Made by a program: the position numbers and the translations under genes. Of a DNA stretch of 14,180 nucleotides, positions 7,350 through 14,180 are shown one piece after another. This DNA comes from Pleionea sp041591085. Its GTDB lineage: Bacteria; Pseudomonadota; Gammaproteobacteria; Enterobacterales; Kangiellaceae. The notes beneath the pieces are model-generated. The model worked only from the letters and a program-made list of their open reading frames with translations. It did no database searches and was not told the DNA's origin. Each line of letters opens with the position of its first letter. The stretch's first letter is position 1. The stretch is from assembly GCA_041591085.1 (NCBI GenBank), contig JBFHSP010000065.1, positions 1 to 14,180 on the forward strand, read 5' to 3'.

Positions 7350-9731
7350 TTACAACTCTATACGTGTATTATCAAAATGAATCTCTGGCTGCGGCTTCCC
7401 TATAAAATACCCTTGAAAATACTTGATCCCCAATGAATACATTTTTGAAAGCGCTTCGGCATCTTCCACTTCTGTCAAAATTAAATTCACTTTTCCTTCA
7501 CGCTGTTTTTCTAAAACCAAATTTAAAATTGATTTATCATGATTTAATCTTTCTTCCTTAATTTTTACCCAGTTTGGCGCAAACGTAGTCAGTATTTCCT
7601 TTCCTCTTTTAGTGGAGCAAAAGTCATTAATAGCTAAACCGCAGCCCAATGCTTTAATTCCTTTAATAAAATAGCTTAATGAACTCCACCCTAAAACTAT
7701 AGATTCTTCGTCAATCTCAAATACAATCCTATTGTTTGATATTAATCTATTAGTTTTGAAAACATTACTTACCCATAATAAGGAGTCCTTAGCATGTAAA
7801 ACCACATCGCTCATTTTAACAAAAAGGAAAATATCCTTAGCATCAACTTTACTGACTTTAGCAACGACTTCGTTTAATACAAAGCGATCAATAGCATTAA
7901 TATTTTCTTTATCTTTGATTACTGAAAACACTTTACTTGGGCTGATATATTTTCCATCTTCGGTCGACAATCTAAAATATGAGTTAAAACAAAACCCAGT
8001 GTCTTCAGAAAGACTCATAATTGGTTGATACAATAAACTAAAGCTTTTTGAGGCCATCAGCTTTTTAATAACATTAGCTTCTGCAATGTTAAAGGTAGTA
8101 CCCTCTTCATGCTCTGTTCGATGAGGAGCAATTGAAAGAGAAGACTCTCCTTGGAAGTTTTTAGCAACAAGAACTTCACAGTCTTCAATCAATTCATCAA
8201 GTGTAGCCACCCCTCCATCGGCACTTGCCAATGCTATTCGTATAGATATGTCTGAGCTTATTTTTTTCGAAGCTTCAGACATTAAAACAACCTTTGCTTG
8301 GATCTGTTGAAATAATGACTCTAGCTCTAAATGTTGATACAACATCAAAAAACCATTTTTACCGAAAACACAAAAAGTTCCATCACTAGCTATTTCAGCA
8401 AAACGATGACTTATTTTTTCTAATATTTGGCTAGAGCTATACCGCCCCTTCTTTGCCACCAACTGCTCAAAATTTTCAACTACAGCTAAAACAATACCGA
8501 CTTTTAATCCCAGCTTATTTTCTAGTGCTTTTTCCGCCATAGAAAAGAAGTAGGGAATAGAAACGCCACCAAACTCAGCTCTTTTGGTAATTTGTTGAAC
8601 TTTCAATTGTCGTTCATTAGCTTGAGTCAAAAAAGACTTTATTTTTTGCACAAAAACATCAGGTTTTACCGGCTTCTTAAGGAAACCAAGAACTCCTAGA
8701 TCAAATGTTAGCTCGCCAATATTAGATTGGTTATCGGCTGAAATCATAACAATGTGAGTGCGACGCAGTTTAGGGTCTTGCCTGATCAGCTTGAGCAGAT
8801 CGACCCCTGAACATTCGGGCATCACGTTATCTAGCAAAACCAAATCGGGATGAAATGTTTCTATAATACGAATAGACTCAAGCGGATTTTGAACGTATTT
8901 GGTTTCAACGCCTAGCTTTTTCAATAATGCATTGTAATACAAGGCCATGCTTCTATCGTCCTCTACAATGAGCACCTTATATTCAGACATTGGCTTTAAA
9001 CTAATGATGTTATTTATCGCATTAAAAAGCTCATTCGGGTTTATGGGTTTGGTTACGTAAGCATCGCATCCATTATTGGCAGCTTTAAGACGAGCTTGCA
9101 TATCTGTTTGTCCAGAACACAGAACGATAGGAACCCTAAATCCACTAGCAATTCTAATATCATTAATCGCATCGATACCTGCAAGACGACCTTCAGGGAA
9201 TTGGGAGTCTAGAATAACCAAGTCAGGAGAGTAGTCCGATAGCTTGTCTATCGCACTTTTAATAGTCAAAAAAGACTGAACTTTTGCTCCCTGCTTTAGC
9301 AAATGCTGCTCTATCCATTCTGCGGTATCCTTATCATCATCAATAATTGCAACTCTCGTTTGCAGTAGATTAGTTGATTCAGGTATCGTTAATTGATTTT
9401 TTTCATCCGGAACAATAAGTACGCTTTGTAACTCTTCGATAATTCTACTAATCGACTCTTTATGCAAAGCAGCAACCGCATCATTTGAATTGCCAATTGC
9501 CGATAGTTCATGCTCGACTTTTTTCAAGCCTTCACTAATTGAATGGTAGCCATAAGTGCCCGAACTGCCTCTTAATTTATGACAAAAAACAACCAACTTA
9601 TTAAGCTCTTGCTCATCCCAATTAACAAATAGCAGCTTTTCCCAACTTAGCCTAATATGAATAAGATAATTGGGTAGCTTTTGTTTGAATTCAGTTGATA
9701 GCCGGTCTAATTCTTGATTAGGGGGACTCAT
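7350..9731 (-). CDS. HPt-REC-REC-GGDEF-EAL signalling protein with degenerate output domains (793 aa)
   Basis: Cytosolic multi-domain phosphorelay/c-di-GMP protein. HPt domain about 1-105 with HKLRGSSGTYGY (phospho-His H51). REC1 about 125-245 (IIDDDKD with acidic D131-D133, acceptor D175 in VILDSQFP, S206, K228 in TKP). REC2 about 252-370 (VEDD, acceptor D301 in LLDNVMP, S331, K353 in KKP). The GGDEF-like domain about 395-535 has GKNGF (457-461) where GGDEF should be. The EAL-like domain about 555-785 has NSY (583-585) for EAL, NDF (702-704) for DDF and KMS for the usual NLS, but keeps FEID, VKIK, EVED and FQGYFIGKP. Cyclase and phosphodiesterase activity are therefore doubtful; nucleotide binding or protein docking is more likely, as in FimX-type proteins. 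ATG has TAAGGG 5 nt upstream. It lies 133 nt downstream of the PAS gene on the same strand. No minus-strand intrinsic terminator seen after it. Confidence 0.9.
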   Translation of the reverse strand: MSPPNQELDRLSTEFKQKLPNYLIHIRLSWEKLLFVNWDEQELNKLVVFCHKLRGSSGTYGYHSISEGLKKVEHELSAIGNSNDAVAALHKESISRIIEELQSVLIVPDEKNQLTIPESTNLLQTRVAIIDDDKDTAEWIEQHLLKQGAKVQSFLTIKSAIDKLSDYSPDLVILDSQFPEGRLAGIDAINDIRIASGFRVPIVLCSGQTDMQARLKAANNGCDAYVTKPINPNELFNAINNIISLKPMSEYKVLIVEDDRSMALYYNALLKKLGVETKYVQNPLESIRIIETFHPDLVLLDNVMPECSGVDLLKLIRQDPKLRRTHIVMISADNQSNIGELTFDLGVLGFLKKPVKPDVFVQKIKSFLTQANERQLKVQQITKRAEFGGVSIPYFFSMAEKALENKLGLKVGIVLAVVENFEQLVAKKGRYSSSQILEKISHRFAEIASDGTFCVFGKNGFLMLYQHLELESLFQQIQAKVVLMSEASKKISSDISIRIALASADGGVATLDELIEDCEVLVAKNFQGESSLSIAPHRTEHEEGTTFNIAEANVIKKLMASKSFSLLYQPIMSLSEDTGFCFNSYFRLSTEDGKYISPSKVFSVIKDKENINAIDRFVLNEVVAKVSKVDAKDIFLFVKMSDVVLHAKDSLLWVSNVFKTNRLISNNRIVFEIDEESIVLGWSSLSYFIKGIKALGCGLAINDFCSTKRGKEILTTFAPNWVKIKEERLNHDKSILNLVLEKQREGKVNLILTEVEDAEALSKMYSLGIKYFQGYFIGKPQPEIHFDNTRIEL

Positions 9732-9864
9732 AAAAACCCTTAAAGCTCAATTTAATTCTAAAGTGGGCTAAAAAAAATATATCTGTTTTAGTCATTCTAG
9801 TCTACAAAGCAACAATAGGAAGTTTACTTAAACAATGAATACTCCTTTAATCTATGCGTTTGCC

Positions 9865-10719
9865 CTAAATGCCTAATGAGTCCAACAAATCATCCACTTC
9901 ATCTTGACTGGTTCCGCTTAGTTGACCAGGTTTCAAGTTTTCATTTGATGTGGATGTATCAAACAATTCTTTTAACGCGATGATACTCATCAGAAATTGT
10001 TGATCCGTAATTTGGTCTTGAGTATATAAATCCATACACTTAATCATCTGCTGGCGGGTTATTTCATGAATTTTATCCGCCAATTCATCGGACAAATCAG
10101 GTAGGCCTTGCAAAATATTAAATTCGAGCTGTTCAATAATCTCCATTTGCTGTTCTTTCATTGATTGATAAGTAACATTAATTTGCTCTAACTGTTTACC
10201 GCACGAAATAACCACATTCTTTATTTGCCTTGTACGTTCTTCAACTCGGTTTTCCAAGTTTTCGTTCAAAGCCTTAATTTCATTTTCTTGATGCTTTCTT
10301 TTGGTTATATTCTCTACAATGGCAGCAAAAGTAACTCCCTCATCACCCATCATTTTATACATGGCAATCTCAATCCATTTTTTCTCACCATCCAATTCAA
10401 TCTGAGTCTCATATTTTTCGCCTTGCTGATTTTGCGCCGCTAAATACTCTAAATACTCACATCCGGCCTTTTCAATGTCGGCATCGTCCATGAGCTCTAG
10501 AACACCGCGAGCTTGCACCGGCTCATACCCCTCAACCACTAAATCTGCCAAAGGCGAAACCAAAACTTTAAGCTTTGTGCCCTCTACTTCCCCTTCTTGT
10601 TTGTTAAACAGCCCCCTCACTCCAGGCGAGGCATAACAAACAACTCCCCTTTGATCGATCTCCAATACAGCAAAATCGGCAGCGACTTTTAAGAACTCTA
10701 TAATTTCGTTTGGTTTCAT
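9865..10719 (-). CDS. PAS/coiled-coil protein with CheZ-like C-terminal tail (284 aa)
   Basis: Cytosolic sensor-type protein without a kinase, GGDEF or methyl-accepting domain. PAS domain about 8-140 (FAVLEIDQRGVVCYASPGV at the start; PAC-like WIEIAMYKMMGDEGVTFAAIVENITKRK at the end, in two pieces), then a coiled coil about 142-200 (ENEIKALNENLENRVEERTR), a helical region to about 255, a short Ser/Gly/Thr linker, and the last 14 residues SQDEVDDLLDSLGI (271-284). That tail closely resembles the C-terminal CheY-binding peptide of CheZ as I remember it from enterobacteria. The CheZ catalytic helix (Asp/Gln phosphatase signature) is not visible, so this is not CheZ itself. ATG has AAGGG 9 nt upstream. 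It is the first of two minus-strand genes; the second carries two receiver domains that are candidate partners. The ligand of the PAS domain is unknown. Confidence 0.85.
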   Translation of the reverse strand: MKPNEIIEFLKVAADFAVLEIDQRGVVCYASPGVRGLFNKQEGEVEGTKLKVLVSPLADLVVEGYEPVQARGVLELMDDADIEKAGCEYLEYLAAQNQQGEKYETQIELDGEKKWIEIAMYKMMGDEGVTFAAIVENITKRKHQENEIKALNENLENRVEERTRQIKNVVISCGKQLEQINVTYQSMKEQQMEIIEQLEFNILQGLPDLSDELADKIHEITRQQMIKCMDLYTQDQITDQQFLMSIIALKELFDTSTSNENLKPGQLSGTSQDEVDDLLDSLGI

Positions 10720-10879
10720 CTACTCAAGCCCTTGTAATATTACCCCTTAAACATAGCAGTGATATGGGAGCAATACCAAATTCCAGAGTGAGCTAGAATC
10801 GATTTATCACCATCATTTTGCTGCAGGTTTACCCCCGTTCTTTCAAAATTAATATTAATAAAAAGAGGGGAGTAGACAT

Positions 10880-11026
10880 TTGAAACTCAAAGCATTAAAA
10901 TCCTCTCTGCTAGAAAGAAGTCTATTTATTACCGATTTCACTGTTGTATTTGTAATACCACATCCTGAAGTATTAAATTTCGACCTGATTTTCCAAGCAC
11001 TACATGCCCTGTCGGGCGAAAATTAA
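10880..11026 (+). CDS. Possible small ORF (48 aa) upstream of the cold-shock gene
   Basis: TTG-started frame of 48 codons, opened after a stop at 10859, with a strong GAGGGGAG Shine-Dalgarno-like sequence 7 nt upstream. The predicted peptide starts MKLKALKSSLLERSLF and has a hydrophobic middle (FTVVFVIPHPEVLNFDLIFQ in part). The same Shine-Dalgarno can pair with 10901-10908, which would hide it. The rest of the gap (10720-10863) holds nothing I can support. I recognise no family; it may be part of the cold-shock gene's promoter region rather than a gene. Confidence 0.3.
   Translation: MKLKALKSSLLERSLFITDFTVVFVIPHPEVLNFDLIFQALHALSGEN
10950..10978 (+). promoter_or_regulatory. Possible promoter of the cold-shock gene
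   Basis: TTGTAA (10950-10955), 17-bp spacer, TTAAAT (10973-10978), each 4/6 to consensus. Predicted start near 10985 gives a leader of about 65 nt, which contains a small hairpin GCCC-TGTC-GGGC (11006-11017). It lies inside the possible small ORF, so the two calls compete. Confidence 0.35.
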
Positions 11027-11050
11027 TAGTTAAATTTTAGGAAATAAACT

Positions 11051-11257
11051 ATGTCTACTGTAAAAGGTACCGTTAAGTGGTTCAACGAAACTAAAGGTTT
11101 CGGTTTTATTCAACAAGCTTCTGGCCCAGATGTGTTCGCACACTTCAGCGCTATTAAAAGTGAAGGCTTCAAGACTTTAAAAGAAGGTCAAGAAGTTGAG
11201 TTCACTATTACTCAAGGTCAAAAAGGCCCACAAGCTGAGAACATCATCGCTTTATAA
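11051..11257 (+). CDS. Cold-shock domain protein, CspA family (68 aa)
   Basis: Single cold-shock domain, a five-stranded OB-fold that binds single-stranded RNA/DNA as an RNA chaperone. RNP1 is KGFGFIQ and RNP2 is DVFAHFSAI; the start GTVKWFNETKGFGFI and end GPQAENIIAL are typical, and 68 residues is the standard size. ATG with AGGA 8 nt upstream (11039-11042). It is monocistronic: a possible promoter lies at 10950 and a strong terminator follows 15 nt after the stop. Which Csp paralogue it is cannot be decided, and cold inducibility is not shown by the sequence; the leader is short compared with the long cspA 5' leader of E. coli if the proposed promoter is right. Confidence 0.97.
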   Translation: MSTVKGTVKWFNETKGFGFIQQASGPDVFAHFSAIKSEGFKTLKEGQEVEFTITQGQKGPQAENIIAL

Positions 11258-11272
11258 GCCCTAATTGATGTG

Positions 11273-11300
11273 AAAAAGGAGCCGAAAGGCTCCTTTTTTT
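11273..11300 (+). terminator. Intrinsic terminator of the cold-shock gene
   Basis: 11-bp stem AAAAAGGAGCC / GGCTCCTTTTT closed by a GAAA tetraloop (11284-11287), followed by a run of T to 11300. The flanking A-run would also allow leftward termination. Confidence 0.93.
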
Positions 11301-11355
11301 ATGCCCCTTTAAAAACTTGATATAGCTTTCTGTTAGATCAGCTTATTAATGGGGG

Positions 11356-11364
11356 TGTTATACT
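11356..11364 (+). promoter_or_regulatory. Extended -10 promoter of the methyltransferase gene
   Basis: TGTTATACT: a TG dinucleotide one base before TATACT (5/6 to consensus), with no clear -35. Predicted start near 11371, about 27 nt before the ATG at 11398. Confidence 0.5.
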
Positions 11365-11397
11365 GAATTACTGACAAATTTATAACTTATTAACTTA

Positions 11398-11880
11398 ATG
11401 GCATCGAAGATGGAACAATCCGATAAACAAGGACCTGGCGTTAAATTCCCTCCTCCACTAGTATTTGTCCTTTTCATGGCCAGCTTTTATCTCATTCACT
11501 TTCAATTTCCTCTGCATTATACCGAGCACTCTGCAGCACGTTATTTAGGTGTTGGCATTATTATCGGGTCTCTATTCCTTCTACTATCACTTGTTCGCTC
11601 TTTTTCCAAAGCGAAAACAAAAGTAGAGCCTTGGAAGCCGACCAAACACTTAATTACAACGGGCATTTATCGATACTCTAGAAATCCTATTTATCTCGGG
11701 TTTTGCCTTGTCACCCTCGGCATATCCCTTGTGCTTGATAGTGTATGGCTACTATTAGCAATTCCAATGTCATTATGGGTGGTATTTCATATCGCGGTTA
11801 AAAAAGAAGAAACCTATTTATTAGCAAAATTCGGCCATGAGTATCAAGAGTACAAAAACAATGTAAGGAGATGGCTTTAG
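11398..11880 (+). CDS. Isoprenylcysteine methyltransferase-type membrane protein (160 aa)
   Basis: Small integral membrane protein of the ICMT/PEMT-like superfamily, SAM-dependent methyltransferases of the inner membrane. Hydrophobic segments at about 20-36, 47-66, 97-113 and 116-134. The diagnostic C-terminal half has the LITTGIYRYSRNPIYLG motif (85-101), EET (137-139) and FGHEYQEYKNNVRRWL (145-160), the conserved SAM/substrate-binding region of this superfamily. Length fits bacterial members (about 150-200). Bacteria have no prenylated CaaX proteins of the eukaryotic type, so the substrate is unknown. No convincing Shine-Dalgarno precedes the ATG at 11398; an alternative ATG at 11410 is only weakly better. 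It stands alone between a terminator and a non-coding stretch. Confidence 0.85.
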   Translation: MASKMEQSDKQGPGVKFPPPLVFVLFMASFYLIHFQFPLHYTEHSAARYLGVGIIIGSLFLLLSLVRSFSKAKTKVEPWKPTKHLITTGIYRYSRNPIYLGFCLVTLGISLVLDSVWLLLAIPMSLWVVFHIAVKKEETYLLAKFGHEYQEYKNNVRRWL

Positions 11881-12556
11881 ATGAGCTTTAATAGGAGAAA
11901 AGAGCACCATAAAACTTTATCCGCTTTTCAAGTGGCTCAATGAAGTCTTTTCTGACTAGGCTTTAAAAGTCCTTTTACAGCTTAAAGCACAACGCCATTC
12001 TACTAACAACTATCATCTGACCATACTTTTAAAAATCCTCGACTTCATGGCAAATCAAGCATCACTAAATGAAGCTTTCAAACTATTTACTCCAAAATAA
12101 GTTCTTCTTAAACAACTTCAATCAAACGAAATATCGAAACACACCTAATCATTCCCAAGTGTTCAGACCACCCTGTCGGAGTCATATTTACAATAGTTGT
12201 ATAGTTTATCTGAACTCCTTAAAGTAAAAACCTGTCAATCAAGCTATTCTAGCGCAGCTTCGTAAAGCGCTAAAATCGTCTAAATGCTAACAACTAAAGT
12301 AAATAATGGCTAAATAAGCTGATGTTGGGATAAATACAATCACTTTCTGAAGAACCCTAACAAAGCTTCAACAGCACCTAGTTTAAACTTGTATACCCCC
12401 CAAAATATATCGAATTTGAGATGGAAATATTCACATTACGAGTTGAGTTAATTTATTTTGCCCAATACCAAATTCAGTGCCATTCTTCAAAAGTCCTCGT
12501 ATTTAGCGGTTACGAAGAACGTTACACAATAATTAAAATCATATAGGACCAAACAC
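11881..12556. other. 676-bp stretch without a supported gene
   Basis: Stops are frequent in all frames. The longest open stretches are a 43-codon run ending at about 12102 and a 41-residue ATG frame (12421-12546), neither with a ribosome-binding site. A small inverted repeat, TAGCGC (12250-12255) with GCGCTA (12267-12272), has no T-run. No intrinsic terminator was seen after the methyltransferase gene. The promoter of the following protease gene must lie at the right end, but I found no hexamer pair I would defend. Possible contents are decayed coding DNA or an unrecognised small RNA. Confidence 0.5.
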
Positions 12557-13648
12557 ATGAAAATGAACACTCTCTTGCAGCTTGCTGCAACTCTCATTTT
12601 TTCAATCGCGGCATGGGCAAATCCATCTTCATTTAATGTTGAAATTGAGGCACAGACTAATAAAGTCAACAACGATCAAGATGTATTTGTAAACGTAACC
12701 ATCCACAATACCAGTAATGAAACGCTCAAAATTTTAAAGTGGTATTTACCCAATGCCCAAGGCGAAATTGAAGATGATATTTTTAGTATTAGTTTAGATG
12801 GCAAAGCGGTCACCTACTTAGGACGTCATTATAAGCGCCCGGCTCCAACGCCTGCCGACTACATGGTTTTTCAGCCTAATCAAAAACGCACCTTTAAAGT
12901 AGAGCTTTCTGGCGTTTACGACTTTACCGAAATGGGACAATATGAAGTTCAGTTTTCAGCCAAAAATTTTGACCTGTTTGGTATCAGTAATTTGCACTCT
13001 TCAAAAGGTGGCAAAGCGCCTAAAACGCCAACCATGATGAAAAGCAATAATGCGACTTATATATACGTGCAAGGTGTTCGCAATGCCAAACGCTGTAATC
13101 CTCGCAAAGAAGACTGCGGTGGTGGCGGTGGAGAAACCGGCGATGTTACCTTTACTGGCGCTTGCTCCAACTCAGAGCAAAACTCAATTATGTCTGCACT
13201 GACTGCCGCTAAAGGTATGGCTAATGACTCAGTTAGCTATTTAAATGGCAATGCCGGTACTCGTTACACTACTTGGTTTGGTACTTATACATCAAGCCGA
13301 TTCAATACCGTAGCTAGCAACTTTGATGCGATTAAAGATGCGCTTGATAACAAACCCAAAACCTTCGATTGTAGTTGTAATCAAAGCTATTTTGCTTATG
13401 TCTATCCATCACAGCCTTATAAGGTTTATTTATGTCGCGCGTTCTGGTCAGCTAATACCACAGGTACTGATTCAAAAGCAGGCACCATTATTCATGAAAT
13501 GAGTCACTTTAATGTAGTGGCAGGAACTGATGATGTGGTTTACGGCCAAACAGGTGCAAAAAACTTAGCTATTAGTGACCCTAACTCAGCCATTAAAAAT
13601 GCTGACAGTCACGAATATTTTGCCGAAAACACGCCTAATTTAAATTAG
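12557..13648 (+). CDS. Secreted M35 (aspzincin) metalloprotease precursor (363 aa)
   Basis: Zinc endopeptidase made as a preproprotein. Signal peptide about 1-21 (cleavage near AWA/NPSS); propeptide about 22-185, a beta-sandwich-like domain; junction with C180, C187 and a GGGGG run (188-192); mature catalytic domain about 197-363. The catalytic site is HEMSH (H313, E314, H317) plus the aspzincin third ligand D326 in GTDDVVYG. Further hallmarks are RYTTWFGTY, YLCRAFW, TGTDSKAGTIIHE and NADSHEYFAEN, all strongly like peptidyl-Lys metalloendopeptidases of fungi and AsaP1 of Aeromonas salmonicida. Cys pairs C203-C272 and C274-C293 match the spacing of the two fungal-enzyme disulfides. ATG has AGGA 8 nt upstream. 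It is monocistronic. Family and secretion are confident; Lys specificity is inferred from resemblance. Confidence 0.93.
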   Translation: MKMNTLLQLAATLIFSIAAWANPSSFNVEIEAQTNKVNNDQDVFVNVTIHNTSNETLKILKWYLPNAQGEIEDDIFSISLDGKAVTYLGRHYKRPAPTPADYMVFQPNQKRTFKVELSGVYDFTEMGQYEVQFSAKNFDLFGISNLHSSKGGKAPKTPTMMKSNNATYIYVQGVRNAKRCNPRKEDCGGGGGETGDVTFTGACSNSEQNSIMSALTAAKGMANDSVSYLNGNAGTRYTTWFGTYTSSRFNTVASNFDAIKDALDNKPKTFDCSCNQSYFAYVYPSQPYKVYLCRAFWSANTTGTDSKAGTIIHEMSHFNVVAGTDDVVYGQTGAKNLAISDPNSAIKNADSHEYFAENTPNLN

Positions 13649-13660
13649 TATTATCCTCTA

Positions 13661-13692
13661 ATAAAAAACGCAGCTTTAGCTGCGTTTTTTAT
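13661..13692. terminator. Bidirectional terminator between protease gene and yfbR
   Basis: Perfect stem of up to 14 bp (ATAAAAAACGCAGC with its complement) around the loop TTTA (13675-13678), with an A-run left and a T-run right; it serves both convergent genes. Confidence 0.93.
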
Positions 13693-13694
13693 TG

Positions 13695-14180
13695 TTACTG
13701 TAAAAGTTCGTCAAGAGTTAAAGAGTAACTACCTGCGAAATGCTCAATAAAATAATTGACTTCCTGAGACTCAAGTTTCTTCAATTTATTTTCAATATCA
13801 ATAGCTGCTTTAGCAAATTCTTGGTTACCAGCGGTCACTTCCATTTTGCACTTTAAATAGGCCGATATTGTGTCAGCCGCTTTAATTAATAAATGAATTT
13901 CTGTTTCAATATTTTTGCTAATCAGTAAACTTGAAAACTCTGGTTTTAAATCGCTCGGCAGTAATTCTAACAACTCGACTTCTGCTTGGTGTTCAATAGC
14001 TTTATAGGCAGTGGTTATAGCTTCTGAATGATATTTAATTGGAGATGGCATATCGCCAGTAATAACCTCTGAACAATCATGGTAAAGAGCAGTGACGACT
14101 GCTTTGTTTACATCAATATTGCCAGCAAAATATTTGTTTTTAATAAGGGCTAAAGCATGAGTGATGGTTGCCACTTCCCA
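13695..14180 (-). CDS. yfbR: HD-domain 5'-deoxynucleotidase, YfbR type (N-terminus outside window)
   Basis: Metal-dependent HD-domain phosphohydrolase that dephosphorylates deoxyribonucleoside 5'-monophosphates in nucleotide salvage. The frame runs off the right edge (WEVATITHALA at the end of the window, matching the family's conserved HSxxVAxxxHALA), so about 35-40 N-terminal residues with the first metal His are missing; the GTG at 14174 is an internal valine. Visible: YHDCSEVITGDMPSPIKY with the HD pair, then KAADTISAYLKCKMEVTAGNQEF, which holds the second metal Asp (AADTISAYLKC), and SQEVNYFIEHFAGSYSLTLDELL at the C-terminus. These are the E. coli YfbR signatures in the right order and spacing. 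It converges on the protease gene. Confidence 0.92.
   Translation of the reverse strand, partial: WEVATITHALALIKNKYFAGNIDVNKAVVTALYHDCSEVITGDMPSPIKYHSEAITTAYKAIEHQAEVELLELLPSDLKPEFSSLLISKNIETEIHLLIKAADTISAYLKCKMEVTAGNQEFAKAAIDIENKLKKLESQEVNYFIEHFAGSYSLTLDELLQ

Noticed and set aside
9865..10719. Annotating the PAS protein as CheZ because of its tail.
   Set aside because: The CheZ four-helix phosphatase region and its Asp/Gln catalytic signature are not visible; only the terminal peptide is shared.
11881..11943. 20-codon ATG frame directly after the methyltransferase stop codon, behind AAGGAG.
   Set aside because: Very short, and the AAGGAG lies inside the preceding gene's coding end; nothing supports expression.
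10771..12475. The 13-mer CAATACCAAATTC occurs at 10771-10783 and again at 12463-12475.
   Set aside because: Flanks diverge at once; in AT-rich DNA two copies do not establish a repeat family. A genome-wide count would decide.
12421..12546. 41-codon ATG frame just before the protease gene.
   Set aside because: No ribosome-binding site (only GAG touching the ATG), no recognisable protein features; more likely leader DNA.
12487..12672. Minus-strand frame overlapping the start of the protease gene.
   Set aside because: It lies antisense to the signal peptide region of a well-supported gene and has no coding character of its own.

Overview
The window looks like a piece of a marine or halophilic gammaproteobacterial chromosome with low-to-moderate GC. 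The evidence is an NhaB-type sodium/proton antiporter, a YfbR-type 5'-deoxynucleotidase, a Fur-controlled TonB-dependent receptor, and c-di-GMP and PAS signalling genes, with AT-rich intergenic DNA and clean intrinsic terminators. I cannot name the genus from sequence alone. I recognised no tRNA, rRNA, CRISPR array or insertion sequence.

Layout. Positions 1-1317 hold the 3' part of nhaB and a convergent two-CBS-domain gene, separated by a shared terminator hairpin. Positions 1464-2617 hold a strong sigma70 promoter overlapped by a perfect 14-bp palindrome. It drives a GTG-started gene whose product has the outline of a DnaQ-type exonuclease with the catalytic residues replaced. Positions 2797-5564 form an iron-type operon: two Fur-box-like sites flank a good promoter, followed by a TonB-dependent receptor with a CxxC in its plug and, 2 nt later, an exported thioredoxin-like protein with CNWC. 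Positions 5795-7172 are a two-gene operon of unknown membrane proteins with very acidic cytoplasmic-type segments, closed by a terminator.

Positions 7350-10719 (minus strand) encode a signalling pair. The upstream gene is a PAS/coiled-coil protein whose last 14 residues resemble the CheY-binding tail of CheZ. The downstream gene is a 793-residue HPt-REC-REC-GGDEF-EAL protein with degenerate GGDEF and EAL motifs, so it is more likely a phosphorelay or c-di-GMP effector than an enzyme. A receiver-binding peptide next to a double-receiver protein is the most suggestive novelty in the window.

Positions 10720-11300 hold the leader and gene of a cold-shock protein, with a possible 48-residue small ORF in front. 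Positions 11356-11880 encode a small membrane methyltransferase of the isoprenylcysteine methyltransferase type. A 676-bp stretch with no supported gene follows. Positions 12557-13648 encode a secreted M35 (aspzincin) metalloprotease precursor of the AsaP1/peptidyl-Lys endopeptidase type. The window closes with the 3' part of a minus-strand yfbR homologue, sharing a bidirectional terminator with the protease gene.
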